A stretch of DNA of 46,702 bases from Streptomyces sp. OR43 (GCF_008042275.1 NZ_RDBK01000043.1:1990927-2037628); one strand, 5' to 3'. Positions 1 through 8,736 are shown, counted from the stretch's first letter. The notes: generated by a model from the letters alone, not told the origin. Program-made: numbers and translations.

Positions 1-46
1 GGAACGGCGTCAGGGGTGAGGGCGGAACGGCGTCAGGGGTGAGGGC
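1..46. repeat. Tandem direct repeat, 2 x 23 bp
   Basis: Two exact head-to-tail copies of a 23-bp unit beginning ggaacggcgtcagggg fill the left edge, just beyond the 3' end of the ABC permease gene. The array may continue outside the window. No function is evident. Confidence 0.9.
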
Positions 47-91
47 GAGGGTGCCTGCGCGCCGCCCGCCTTGCCGCCCGCCCCCGTCGCC

Positions 92-1717
92 TCAGGTCAG
101 CATGTCGCGCCGGCGCAGCGCCGCCAGGCCGCCCGCCGCCAGCACCATCGCGGTCGCTGTGAGGAGTGCCACCGGCCCCCACTCCATGGCCGCCCCCGGC
201 AGCTTGGGCAGGTGCGTGAACGGCGACACGTCCATCACCGGCTGCGGCAGATCCAGGGCGGGGCCTATCCAGCCCAGCGCCAGGCAGAGACCGACCAGGC
301 CTCAGCCCGCCGCCGCGGCCTTCGGCAGCGCCCCGTACAGCAGGACCGTCAGCCCGCCCAGCAGCCAGACGGCGGGCAGTTGTACCAGCGAGGCGCCCAG
401 CACGGCGGGGAGTTCGTGTCCGTAGCCCGCCGCCAGGCCGAGGCCGCCGAGCGTCATGATCAGGGCAGCGCCGCCGAAGGCGATGAGCAGATGGCCGGCG
501 GCCCAGCCCGTCCGGCCGACGCCGCCCGCGAGCACCGGTTCCGCGCGCCCGGCGGTCTCCTCGCCGTGCAGCCGCAGTACCGAGGAGACGATGTACAGCG
601 CTGCCACCGTGCCGAGCACGGAGACCATCGAGGCGAGGAACGCGTCGGTCAGACCGGACTGGCCGCCCATCCGCTCGAAGATCTCCCTCGTCTTCTCGTT
701 GTCCCCGACGAGATCCGCCGCGCCGCCGGTCAGCCCGCCGAAGACGACGCCGACCACGGCGAACGACGCCGCCCACCCCAGGAGCGCGCCGCGCTGGAGG
801 CGCACCGCGAGGCCGAGGGCCGTGGAGATCCGGCCCCGGGCGGGCCCCGGCCGTGTGGCGAGGAAGCTCATGCCGACATCGCGGCGCCCGGTCAGCGCGT
901 ACGCCACGGCGCACTGCACGGCCACGGCGCCGGCGATCACCAGAAGGACCCACCACCGCTCGTCCGCGTACGGCCGGACGTTCTCCGCCCAGCCGAGTGG
1001 GGAGAGCCAGGTGAGGACCGACGAGCCGTCGTCCGTCGCGGAGTCGCCCGCCGCCTTCAGGACGAAGGCCGCACCGATGACCGCGGCCGTCAGCCCCTTC
1101 GCCAGCCGCGCGCTCTCGGTGAACTGCGCGGCGATCGCGGCGGTGCACGCGAACAGCGCACCGACACCGGCGACGGCCGAGGCGAGCGCCACCGCCCCGG
1201 CACCGCCCGCGCCTGACGCGGCCGTCCCCGCCACGATCACCAGCCCCAGTGCGGCGTTGGCGATCAGGGCGGCGAGCAGCGCGGCGGTGAGCGGCGCCCG
1301 GCGCCCCACCATGGCGGAGGAGAGCATCTCCTGACGGCCGGTCTCCTCTTCCTCCCGGGTATGGCGTACGACGACGACCAGGCTCATCACCGCGGCCAGC
1401 GCGGCGCCGAAGGCGGTCATGCGCCAGCTGACGAGCGCGCCCACGGAGTCGCCGAACACGGGTCCGTACATCGCGCGCAGCGAGCTGTTGCCGTTCATCG
1501 AAGCGGCGAGCTCGGCGCGTTGTGCGGCCGTCCCGTAGAGCGAGGCGATGGACTGCCCGACGGACGAGAACGACCCGCCGAGCACCAGCACCCAGACCGG
1601 CATGATGATGCGGTCGCGCCGCAGCGCGAGCCGCAGCAGGGGCCAGGTCCCGGCGAGCTGCCCGGTCCCCGTCCGGCGTCCTGTGCGGTCCGGCGCGGTC
1701 ATGGTCGCGGCAGTCAT
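92..1717 (-). pseudogene. ABC transporter permease, interrupted by in-frame TGA
   Basis: This encodes the membrane subunit of a drug-efflux-type ABC exporter with many hydrophobic helices. It starts at ATG 1717, which overlaps the stop of the upstream ATPase gene (ATGA), so the two are translationally coupled. Reading is open for 471 codons to a TGA at 302-304. In the same frame it then continues for 69 codons of good membrane-protein sequence (GLVGLCLALGWIGPALDL, then a final hydrophobic helix and RRRDMLT) to TGA at 92-94. The intact length would be about 541 aa, which I recall as normal for these two-component exporter permeases, whereas 471 aa lacks the last helices. A single change from TGG (Trp) to TGA explains it. 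Alternatives are a sequencing error, or a tolerated truncation. The family call is firm; the loss of function is inferred. Confidence 0.75.
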
Positions 1718-2652
1718 CGAGCCGACACCCCCGCGCCCTGATCGGCGCCCTGTGGCGTGCCCTGCTCCGCGTCCGCCGTGTAGTGCCGGAGGAAGAGTTC
1801 CTCCAGGGTGGGCGGAGTGCTGGTCAGGGACCGGACCCCGGATGCGGAGAGCGACTTGAGGACGCCGTCCAGCTTGTCCGTGTCGACCTGGAGCGAGACC
1901 TGATGGCCCCGGATATCGAGGTCGTGGACCCCTGGCAGCTGCGCCAGGCCATGGGGGGAGTCCGCCAGCTCGGCGGTGATGTTCGTCCGTGTCAGATGGC
2001 GCATGCCGGCCAGTGAGCCGGTCTCCACCGTCCGGCCCGCCCGGATGATGCTGACGCGGTCACAGAGGGACTCGACCTCGCTGAGGATGTGGCTGGAGAG
2101 CAGCACCGTCCGCCCGCGGTCGCGTGCTTCGGTGACGCAGCTCTGGAAGACCTCCTCCATCAGCGGGTCGAGCCCGCTGGTCGGCTCGTCCAGGATCAGC
2201 AGGTCCACATCGGAGGCGAACGCGGCGATCAGGGCCACCTTCTGCCGGTTGCCCTTCGAGTACGTCCGCCCCTTCTTCGTCGGGTCGAGCTCGAACCGCT
2301 CGACGAGCTCCGCGCGCCGGCTGCCGTCGAGGCCGCCGCGCAGCCGCCCGTACAGATCGATCACCTCGCCGCCCGAGAGGTTGCGCCACAGCGTGACGTC
2401 CCCGGGGACGTACGCCACGCGCGGGTGCAGTTCCACCGCGTCGCGCCAGGGGTCGCGGCCGAGCAGTTGGGCGGCGCCGGAATCGGCCCGCAGCAGCCCC
2501 AGCAGGACCCGGATGGTGGTGGACTTCCCCGAGCCGTTCGGCCCGAGGAAGCCGTGGACCTCACCGGACTCGACGGCCAGGTCGAGCCCGTCCAGCGCAT
2601 GTGTCCGGCCGAACGACTTGTGCAGTCCGGCCACGGTGATTGCCTTCGTCAT
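1714..2652 (-). CDS. ABC transporter ATP-binding protein
   Basis: This 312-aa nucleotide-binding subunit would power the adjacent permease at the cytoplasmic membrane. Walker [10 protein letters not shown] lies at residues 37-45, the signature-like segment YSKGNRQKV at 131-139, Walker [13 protein letters not shown] at 151-162 and the H-loop histidine in LLSSH near 188. The C-terminal 90 residues are the extension typical of the CcmA/DrrA-like exporters. It is first in a two-gene operon and its stop overlaps the permease start. No Shine-Dalgarno sequence precedes the ATG. Instead a TACGTT box ends 7 nt upstream, so the mRNA is probably leaderless. It is divergent from a GbsR/MarR-like regulator, which is the likely repressor. 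The substrate is not predictable. Confidence 0.93.
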   Translation of the reverse strand: MTKAITVAGLHKSFGRTHALDGLDLAVESGEVHGFLGPNGSGKSTTIRVLLGLLRADSGAAQLLGRDPWRDAVELHPRVAYVPGDVTLWRNLSGGEVIDLYGRLRGGLDGSRRAELVERFELDPTKKGRTYSKGNRQKVALIAAFASDVDLLILDEPTSGLDPLMEEVFQSCVTEARDRGRTVLLSSHILSEVESLCDRVSIIRAGRTVETGSLAGMRHLTRTNITAELADSPHGLAQLPGVHDLDIRGHQVSLQVDTDKLDGVLKSLSASGVRSLTSTPPTLEELFLRHYTADAEQGTPQGADQGAGVSAR

Positions 2653-2659
2653 GATTTTG

Positions 2660-2688
2660 AACGTACGCTACTTTCACAAACTTGTGAA
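2660..2688 (-). promoter_or_regulatory. Promoter of the ABC exporter operon with overlapping palindromic operator
   Basis: On the minus strand TTCACA (2688-2683) and TACGTT (2665-2660) are 17 bp apart, with the start codon 7 nt further on. A 16-bp near-perfect palindrome, ttcacaaacttgtgaa (2673-2688; one mismatched pair at the centre), covers the -35 box and spacer. It is AT-rich against a GC-rich background. It is the obvious operator for the divergent regulator at 2767, controlling both directions. The operator is seen; its ligand is inferred. Confidence 0.7.
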
Positions 2689-2766
2689 GTTAAGGAAGCG
2701 TATAAACTCAGTACGGGTGACATGCGGGCGCCGAGAGCCCGAGGATGTCGGAGGGACGAGGGGTCG

Positions 2767-3324
2767 ATGAACAGCGAAACCGCAGACACACGCGAGCCGA
2801 ACGGTGCCGCCGTCCACGGGCGCGAGGGCCGGGACGCCGAGGCGGTCTCGCGGTTCGTCGAGCGGTTCGCGTCGGAGATGACCGAGGCGGGGATGCAGCG
2901 GATGGCGTCCCGCGTCTTCGCCGCGCTGCTCGCCGACGACGACGCCTCCATGACCTCGGCCGAGCTCGCCCTGGCCCTGCAGATCAGCCCCGCCGCCGTG
3001 TCCGGCGCGATCAACTACCTCACCCAGGTCAGCATGGTCGGCCGGGAGCGGGACCCCGGCTCACGCCGTGACCGCTACCGGCTGCACAACGAGATCTGGT
3101 ACACCACCTTCGCCAGCCGCGACCGTGTCCTCACCCGCTGGGAGAACACCCTCAGGGACGGCGCCCGCACGCTCGGGGAGCACACCCCGGCCGGCGCCCG
3201 GATCGCCGAGACGGCGGCGTTCTTCGAGTTCATGCAGTCGGAGCTGGGCGCGATGATGGACCGCTGGGAGGAACACCGCAAAACCCTCGACCTGCCGACG
3301 GCCGAGGACGCGCGCGACGCCTGA
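2767..3324 (+). CDS. GbsR/MarR-like winged-helix transcriptional regulator
   Basis: A 185-aa DNA-binding protein. The start ATG has a strong ribosome site (ggaggga) about 9 nt upstream. An N-terminal helical segment (residues 25-55) is followed by a winged helix (about 58-105: MTSAELALALQISPAAVSGA, then a wing with RERDPGSRRDRYRL). A helical C-terminus with an aromatic-rich region (FFEFMQSELGAMMDRWEEH) probably dimerises. The family commonly represses a divergent ABC exporter, which is the arrangement here, with the palindrome at 2673-2688 between them. The inducer is unknown. A TetR assignment is less likely because the helix-turn-helix is not N-terminal. Confidence 0.88.
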   Translation: MNSETADTREPNGAAVHGREGRDAEAVSRFVERFASEMTEAGMQRMASRVFAALLADDDASMTSAELALALQISPAAVSGAINYLTQVSMVGRERDPGSRRDRYRLHNEIWYTTFASRDRVLTRWENTLRDGARTLGEHTPAGARIAETAAFFEFMQSELGAMMDRWEEHRKTLDLPTAEDARDA

Positions 3325-3448
3325 ACACCCGCACGGCTTGTGGCGCACGGCTGCTCATGTGCCGCTTGAACGGCGCCCGGCCCCTGGCGCACGCCTCACG
3401 TGGCGCCTGAACGCCCCACGGCCTATGGCGCACGCCTCACGTGGCGCC
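3322..3448. repeat. Three imperfect tandem repeats of 41-45 bp
   Basis: Units begin at 3322, 3367 and 3408, each opening with tgaac and containing ggcgcacg(cctcacg)tggcgcc. Units 2 and 3 are both 41 bp and nearly identical. The next partial unit turns into the left arm of the terminator at 3447. The first unit starts exactly at the stop codon of the regulator gene. Confidence 0.85.
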
Positions 3449-3480
3449 TGAACGGCGGACGGAGGCGTCCGCCGTTCAGG
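3447..3480. terminator. Strong hairpin terminator
   Basis: A perfect 15-bp stem (3447-3461 with 3466-3480) closes a gagg loop. It lies between the convergent ends of the regulator gene and the diacylglycerol-kinase-like gene, so it can act in both directions. There is no U-tract, as is usual in Streptomyces. Confidence 0.85.
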
Positions 3481-3497
3481 CACACCTCGGTCCGCGC

Positions 3498-4352
3498 TCA
3501 GCTCTCCACCACCGGCAGCATCAGCCCCCAGGCCCCCGCCCGTACCGTCCACGTCCGGGTCCGCACCGGGCCCGCGACCTGTATGTCCGCCCGGTAGCGG
3601 AAGTCCGCGCCGGAGACCGTGACGGCCTTGGCCTCCGTGGTCATCGGGTCGCCGCCCGGCGCGTGGATCGTGACCTCGGCCATTCCGCCGCCGCAGCCCG
3701 ATGTCAGCGTCACCGACTCGACCGGGCGGCCCAGATCGTTCAGCACGACCCCGTCCGCCTCGACGCGCAGCCGGTGGGTGGCCGGCGGGCCGGCCGGGGC
3801 CGAGGGGGCGGGGCGGACCAGGGTGCGGACCAGGGAGCGGCAGGTGTCCCAGACCGCGGTGACGCCCGTGCGGTCCGGCTGCGTGCCCGGTGCGCCGGTC
3901 AGGGCCGGGATCCGCAGCGCGTCGAGGACGACGCCGTCGCTGTCGTCGACCAGCAGGTCCAGCCGGCGCACCGCGCCGTCCAGCGCGGTGCGCGCTGCCG
4001 CCACCGCACCCGTCGGCACGCCGAGCCGGTGCGCGAGTTCCAGCGCCGCCGCGGCCCCGACCGGGATGAGCGAGAGGGCGCTCATGGCCGGTTCTCGCTC
4101 CCGGTGGAGGAGGGCCACCGCACGCCGCAGCGCCCGGTCGTCGCCGATCACCACCGGCCGGCGGGCACCTCGCCGGGCCAGGGCCCGGGCGAACTCCTCG
4201 GGCCCGTCCGGGAGGCAGATCTTGGCGTGCGAACCGGCGCTCAACACGTCTTTTGCGATCCGGACGGACTCACCGTCCGTGCGGCGGGCGACCGGATCGA
4301 TCACCACCAGCAGATGGGGCGCACCGTTACCGGAGGGCTGGGCAGCCGACAC
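3498..4352 (-). CDS. Diacylglycerol/lipid kinase-like protein, degenerate catalytic motif
   Basis: The 284-aa protein follows the diacylglycerol kinase catalytic fold. Its beta-strand start reads HLLVVIDPVAR, the nucleotide-loop equivalent is PVVIGDDRALRRAV, and the following helix is SLIPVGAAAALELAHRLGVP. In active family members these are a GGDGT loop and a P-x-GTGNDxA motif. Here GGDGT is replaced by GDDRA and GTGND by GAAAA, so kinase activity is doubtful. I chose GTG 4352 because aggaagg lies about 8 nt upstream; a TTG at 4385 would add 11 residues but has no ribosome site. It stands alone, divergent from purA. It could be a regulatory or lipid-binding homologue. Confidence 0.7.
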   Translation of the reverse strand: MSAAQPSGNGAPHLLVVIDPVARRTDGESVRIAKDVLSAGSHAKICLPDGPEEFARALARRGARRPVVIGDDRALRRAVALLHREREPAMSALSLIPVGAAAALELAHRLGVPTGAVAAARTALDGAVRRLDLLVDDSDGVVLDALRIPALTGAPGTQPDRTGVTAVWDTCRSLVRTLVRPAPSAPAGPPATHRLRVEADGVVLNDLGRPVESVTLTSGCGGGMAEVTIHAPGGDPMTTEAKAVTVSGADFRYRADIQVAGPVRTRTWTVRAGAWGLMLPVVES

Positions 4353-4386
4353 CTCGGTCCTTCCTCGGGTAGCATCTTGGTGCAAG

Positions 4387-4414
4387 AGCCCCTTGCGCTA
4401 TTGCGCCAGGGGCT
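4387..4414. promoter_or_regulatory. Hairpin between the kinase-like gene and purA
   Basis: AGCCCCTTGCGC and GCGCCAGGGGCT form a 12-bp stem with one mismatch around tatt. It sits about 125 bp before purA and 35 bp before the divergent gene. It could be a leader structure of purA or a barrier between the divergent promoters. Its role is not clear. Confidence 0.45.
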
Positions 4415-4538
4415 TCGTCTATTCCGGGGCACCCGGTTCGACGGTTCAGGCCTTGTCGTACAACGTCGTACGGCATGTACGGCGTTTACGTACGCCCCCT
4501 GACCTTGGACATGCCCCGCCCGGAAGGGGTGTACGCCT

Positions 4539-5822
4539 GTGCCCGCACTTGTGCTGCTCGGTGCTCAGTGGGGTGACGAGGGCAAGGGAAAGGCCACCGA
4601 CCTCCTCGGTGGATCCGTGGACTATGTGGTGCGCTACCAAGGCGGCAACAATGCCGGCCACACGGTGGTCGTCGGTGACCAGAAGTACGCACTTCATCTC
4701 CTCCCCTCCGGAATCCTGTCACCGGGGTGTACCCCGGTCATCGGTAACGGTGTCGTCGTCGACCCTGCGGTCCTGCTCTCCGAGCTGAGTGGGCTGAACG
4801 ACCGCGGCGTGGACACGTCCAAGCTGCTGATCAGCGGCAACGCTCATTTGATCACCCCGTACAACGTCACCGTCGACAAGGTGACGGAACGGTTCCTCGG
4901 GAAGCGCAAGATCGGTACGACCGGGCGCGGTATCGGCCCGACGTACGCGGACAAGATCAACCGGGTCGGCATCCGTGTCCAGGACCTCTACGACGAGTCG
5001 ATCCTGGAGCAGAAGGTCGAGGCGGCCCTGGAGCAGAAGAACCAGCTTCTGGCCAAGGTCTTCAACCGGCGCGCGATCGAGGCCGGCAAGGTCGTCGAGG
5101 ACATGCTCCAGTACGCGGAGCAGATCAAGCCCTACGTCGCCGACACGACGCTTATCCTGAACAACGCCATCGACGAGGGCAAGGTCGTCCTCTTCGAGGG
5201 CGGTCAGGGCACGCTGCTCGACGTCGACCACGGCACGTACCCCTTCGTCACCTCGTCGAACCCGACCGCGGGCGGCGCCTGCACCGGTTCCGGCGTGGGC
5301 CCGACGAAGATCAGCCGGGTCATCGGCATCCTCAAGGCCTATACGACGCGTGTCGGCGCCGGTCCGTTCCCGACGGAGCTGCTCGACGAGGACGGCGAGG
5401 CGCTGCGCAGGATCGGTGGCGAGCGCGGTGTCACCACCGGCCGTGACCGCCGCTGCGGCTGGTTCGACGCCCCGATCGCGCGGTACGCGACCCGGGTGAA
5501 CGGCCTGACCGACTTCTTCCTCACCAAGCTGGACGTGCTGACCGGCTGGGAGCAGATCCCGGTGTGTGTGGCGTACGAGATCGACGGCAAGCGCGTCGAG
5601 GAACTCCCGTACAACCAGACCGACTTCCACCACGCGAAGCCGATCTACGAGATGCTGCCGGGCTGGTCCGAGGACATCACCAAGGCGAAGACCTTCGGCG
5701 ACCTGCCGAAGAACGCCCAGGCGTACGTGAAGGCGCTGGAGGACATGTCCGGCGCCCCGATCTCCGCGATCGGTGTCGGCCCCGGCCGCACCGAGACCAT
5801 CGAGATCAACTCGTTCCTGTAG
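4539..5822 (+). CDS. purA: Adenylosuccinate synthetase
   Basis: The cytoplasmic enzyme joins aspartate to IMP using GTP to give adenylosuccinate, the first step from IMP to AMP. The 427-aa length is standard. The GTP loop [11 protein letters not shown] is at residues 8-18, with catalytic Asp13 and, in GGNNAGHTV, His41. The IMP-binding region [14 protein letters not shown] and the late [12 protein letters not shown] segment are intact. It starts at GTG, with ggaagggg about 10 nt upstream. It is monocistronic, with a terminator directly after. Confidence 0.98.
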   Translation: MPALVLLGAQWGDEGKGKATDLLGGSVDYVVRYQGGNNAGHTVVVGDQKYALHLLPSGILSPGCTPVIGNGVVVDPAVLLSELSGLNDRGVDTSKLLISGNAHLITPYNVTVDKVTERFLGKRKIGTTGRGIGPTYADKINRVGIRVQDLYDESILEQKVEAALEQKNQLLAKVFNRRAIEAGKVVEDMLQYAEQIKPYVADTTLILNNAIDEGKVVLFEGGQGTLLDVDHGTYPFVTSSNPTAGGACTGSGVGPTKISRVIGILKAYTTRVGAGPFPTELLDEDGEALRRIGGERGVTTGRDRRCGWFDAPIARYATRVNGLTDFFLTKLDVLTGWEQIPVCVAYEIDGKRVEELPYNQTDFHHAKPIYEMLPGWSEDITKAKTFGDLPKNAQAYVKALEDMSGAPISAIGVGPGRTETIEINSFL

Positions 5823-5837
5823 GCACACGGGAGCGGA

Positions 5838-5874
5838 GGAGGGCCGGAGCGGCGTCGTCGCCCCGGCCCTTCCT
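5838..5874. terminator. Terminator after purA
   Basis: GGGCCGG (5841-5847) pairs with CCGGCCC (5863-5869), extended outward by aggag/cttcct with a bulge. It lies between purA and the convergent receptor-like gene, so it can serve both. Confidence 0.7.
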
Positions 5875-5885
5875 CATATCCGGGC

Positions 5886-7421
5886 TCAGTCCTCGCCGCA
5901 GATCCGCAGCCCTTCCGGAGTCGCGCACGGCAGGTGGCCGTGGGTGCGGATGACGTCCTGGCCGCTGCCCCTGCTGAGGTAGGAGAGGAAGCTGGAGGCC
6001 AGCGAGTCGGCGGGCGGGCTGCCGTACGTGTACGCGTACTCGATCTCCCGGTACGGGTAGGTGCCGGTGCCGATCGTGTCGACGGACGGGGCGGCGCCGT
6101 CGATGGCGATCTGGTGCGCCCCGGCCGGTCTGGTCCCCGTCCGCAGTTCGCTGTAGCCGATCGCGCCGTCGAGCCGGCCGACCTCGGCCAGGACCTGGTC
6201 GGTGGAGTCGAGTTCGCAGCGGATGACGAGGGCCTCGGGGTCGTCCTTCGTGGCGCAGTCGCGGGAGGACTGGGCGGGTTCGTTGCGGCCGAGGACGCGG
6301 CGCTGGAAGACCTCGCGGGTGCCGGAGTTGGCGTCCCGGCTGACCAGCAGGACGGGCAGGTCGGGGCCGCCGAGCTGCTTCCAGTTGCGGATGTCGCCGC
6401 GGTAGAGGGAGCGGATCGCGTCCCGGCTGAGGTTCTTCAGCGGCACCTTGTCGTTGACGACCAGGCGGAAGAGCGAGACGGCGACGCGGTTCTCGCGCAG
6501 TTGCGGGAAGCCGCTCGGCTTCGGGCCGTCGGAGAGGGCCACGAGGGCGGGCGATCCGGACTTCCCGGCCGCGGCGCCCCGTTCGGCCAGTTCTCTGATC
6601 CCGGCGGTGCTGCCGTGCGGGTCCACGGTGACGGTGGCCCCGTCGCACGCCTTGCCGTACTTCTCCGCCAGTTCGTCCAGGACGGGTTTGAAGGCGGTGG
6701 AGCCGGTCACGGTCAGCTCGCCGCGGGCGCAGCCGATCGGGGGCGGGGTGTCGTCCCGCACCAGGATGATGGAGGCCAGGGTGACGACGCAGACGGTCAG
6801 GGCCACGGTGATGAACCGGGCGGCCCGGCCGAACATCGGGGGCTTCTCGTCCGGGCGGGCCGCGGTGTTCGTCCTGACCTCGCCGTCCCGGATGCCGCCG
6901 GTGACGCGGACGGGGCTGCCCACGCGTGAACCGGTGAGCAGGACCAGGAGCTTGAAGTGCTCGCCCCGGTTGAGCGGGACGCGGGGCAGCCGGATCAGGG
7001 ACCCGCTGCCGCGGAGTCCTTCGGACGGGGTGAAGTGGTCCATGAGGTGGTCGGCGCCGGGGGAGTGGGTGACTGCGATGCCGCGTACGCGCCGGTCGGT
7101 GAATTCGACGACGAGCCCGTGGAGCTGTCCGTCCGGTCCGGTGTAGTCGCCGCGGTCGATGGACTGCGAGCCGTCGTTCTCGATGCGGAGCAGGACGAGG
7201 GTGGCGTCGGCCATGTCCGGGGTCTCGTCGAACAGGCCGAGCCGCACGTTGGCCCGCGCCTGGCTGACGTCACTGCCGATCGGCGTGTCCATCTGGACGC
7301 GGTAGCCGATGCGCTTGCGGCGGGGCACGCGGCGCTCGTACCAGAGCACGCCCACGGAGGCGAGGACGCCCAGCACTGCGGTGAGCACGGCCACGATGTT
7401 CTCGGCGCTGAACCACTCCAC
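5886..7421 (-). CDS. Two-span membrane protein with phosphate-binding-protein-like (PstS-type) domain
   Basis: 511 aa. A first membrane helix (about 10-28) is followed by RRVPRRKR, so residues 30-200 should be cytoplasmic. This region is a beta-rich domain that I do not recognise. A second helix (203-221) leads outside to a periplasmic-binding-protein fold of the PstS type (235-511), with TVTGSTAF as the ligand-loop equivalent and SRDANSGTREVF as the second conserved loop. The GTG start has aggaggaa upstream. There are no pst transporter genes beside it, so it is not an ordinary transport component. A sensor or scaffold is more likely. The ligand could be phosphate or another anion; residues that would decide this cannot be judged by eye. 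Confidence 0.75.
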   Translation of the reverse strand: MEWFSAENIVAVLTAVLGVLASVGVLWYERRVPRRKRIGYRVQMDTPIGSDVSQARANVRLGLFDETPDMADATLVLLRIENDGSQSIDRGDYTGPDGQLHGLVVEFTDRRVRGIAVTHSPGADHLMDHFTPSEGLRGSGSLIRLPRVPLNRGEHFKLLVLLTGSRVGSPVRVTGGIRDGEVRTNTAARPDEKPPMFGRAARFITVALTVCVVTLASIILVRDDTPPPIGCARGELTVTGSTAFKPVLDELAEKYGKACDGATVTVDPHGSTAGIRELAERGAAAGKSGSPALVALSDGPKPSGFPQLRENRVAVSLFRLVVNDKVPLKNLSRDAIRSLYRGDIRNWKQLGGPDLPVLLVSRDANSGTREVFQRRVLGRNEPAQSSRDCATKDDPEALVIRCELDSTDQVLAEVGRLDGAIGYSELRTGTRPAGAHQIAIDGAAPSVDTIGTGTYPYREIEYAYTYGSPPADSLASSFLSYLSRGSGQDVIRTHGHLPCATPEGLRICGED

Positions 7422-7549
7422 GGCCCGTTCCTCCTCGGCTGCCGGACGTCTGTACGAGTGCGGGTCACCGTATGAGGCGTGGGGTGCGGGTGGCGGTGAG
7501 TACCCGGTCCCGTCGTCAGGTGTTCGCCCGCCGTTCGGACAGCGGGCGA

Positions 7550-7591
7550 TTGGTCCAGACCTTGACAGGTCCAGACCAATCGGGGTTGGGT
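7550..7591 (+). promoter_or_regulatory. Chitinase promoter with two DasR-type (dre) direct repeats
   Basis: GGTCCAGACC occurs twice, at 7552-7561 and 7568-7577, exactly flanking a consensus -35 TTGACA (7562-7567). A TTGGGT at 7586-7591 is a possible -10 with an 18-bp spacer. Such repeats overlapping the -35 are the known hallmark of Streptomyces chitinase promoters, and they match the DasR consensus (TGGTCTAGACCA-like). N-acetylglucosamine-derived signals would therefore control the gene. Confidence 0.88.
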
Positions 7592-7654
7592 GTCGGGATG
7601 CCCGGACGGCATGCGGAGCCTGTTCGGGCGCCCTGCCGAAGGAGTGAGCAGCGC

Positions 7655-8569
7655 TTGAACCGCATCAAGAGCCTTCTGACCGCACTGAGTGCCGTCGTCG
7701 CGACGGCGGCCTTCCTCCCTGTTACCGCGAACGCCGTTCCCGCGAATGTCGTCCCCGTGAAGGTCGTCTCCGCGAACGCCGTTCCCGCCGCCGCGTGCGC
7801 GTCCCTCTGGAACTCCTCGACGGCCTATACGGCCGGTGGCACCGTCGCCCATCACGGCCGCAACTGGACGGCGAAGTGGTGGACGCGGGGCGAGAACCCG
7901 GGCGCCACCACCGTCTGGTCCGACCGCGGCGCCTGTACGGGTGGGGTCTCCGACTTCGTCATCAGTGAGGCGGAGTTCGACGAGCTCTTCCCGGACCGCG
8001 ACCCCTTCTACACGTACCAGGGCCTGATCGACGCCCTGCACGCCTACCCGCGCTTCGCGAACACCGGTACCGAGGCGACGCGGAGCCGGGAGGCTGCCGC
8101 CTTCCTGACGCACGCCGACTTCGAATCGGTCGGCCTCCAGTACGTGAAGGAGATCAACGAGGCCAACTACTGGATCAAGTGCGACTACAGCCAGCCGTTC
8201 GGCTGCCCGGCCGGCCAGTCCGCGTACTACGGGCGTGGACCGATCATGTTCAGCTGGAACTTCAACTACAAGGCGGCGGGCGACGCGCTCGGCCTCGATC
8301 TGCTGAACGATCCATGGCTGGTGGAGCGGGATCCGTCCGTCGCCTGGCAGACCGCGCTCTGGTACTGGAACACCCAGAACGGCCCCGGCACCATGACCTC
8401 GCACGACGCCATGGTCGGCGGTGCGGGCTTCGGTGAGACGATCCGGTCGCTCAACGGGGCGCTGGAATGCGACGGCGGCAACCCCGCGTCCGTGGCGGCG
8501 AGGGTCGCCAAGTATGAGCGGATCACGGCCGTCATCGACACCAGTCCTGGTTCTGGGCTCACCTGCTGA
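7655..8569 (+). CDS. Secreted chitinase, glycoside hydrolase family 19, with N-terminal chitin-binding domain
   Basis: 304 aa, exported. It starts at TTG 7655 with aaggag 10 nt upstream. A signal peptide (1 to about 27) is followed by a short repetitive linker (ANAVPA twice) and a type 3 chitin-binding module (about 48-97: WNSSTAYTAGGTVAHHGRNW). The GH19 catalytic domain runs from about 100. The two acids expected nine residues apart are present as Glu157 and Glu166 (FESVGLQYVKE). The usual His before the first Glu is Phe, and the usual ETGG is ESVG. This suggests altered activity or specificity. GCPAGQSAYYGRGPI and WNFNYKAAGDALG are otherwise canonical. It is regulated through the DasR-type repeats. 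Confidence 0.93.
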   Translation: MNRIKSLLTALSAVVATAAFLPVTANAVPANVVPVKVVSANAVPAAACASLWNSSTAYTAGGTVAHHGRNWTAKWWTRGENPGATTVWSDRGACTGGVSDFVISEAEFDELFPDRDPFYTYQGLIDALHAYPRFANTGTEATRSREAAAFLTHADFESVGLQYVKEINEANYWIKCDYSQPFGCPAGQSAYYGRGPIMFSWNFNYKAAGDALGLDLLNDPWLVERDPSVAWQTALWYWNTQNGPGTMTSHDAMVGGAGFGETIRSLNGALECDGGNPASVAARVAKYERITAVIDTSPGSGLTC

Positions 8570-8627
8570 CGGTCGGGCACGTGCTCCCGGACTGAACGTC
8601 CTGCCCCGCCCGGTGTCCCGCATGGTG

Positions 8628-8660
8628 GACGCGCCCGAAGGTTTTGCCTTCGGGCGCGTC
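8628..8660. terminator. Strong hairpin terminator after the chitinase
   Basis: A perfect 14-bp stem (8628-8641 with 8647-8660; core CGCGCCCGAAGG) closes a ttttg loop. It ends chitinase transcription and would also stop transcripts from the minus-strand relic promoter at 8900. Confidence 0.88.
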
Positions 8661-8736
8661 GGCGTTCCGGACCGTGATCCGGACCGACTGCCTCCGCAAT
8701 CACCGCTGTTGAGGGATCGTTTCGGGTCGGGCGCAG

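Noticed and set aside
33..1148. Long minus-strand open frame overlapping the ABC permease
   Set aside because: It is an Arg/Gly-rich out-of-frame shadow typical of high-GC DNA. Only the frame ending at 92 has membrane-protein character.
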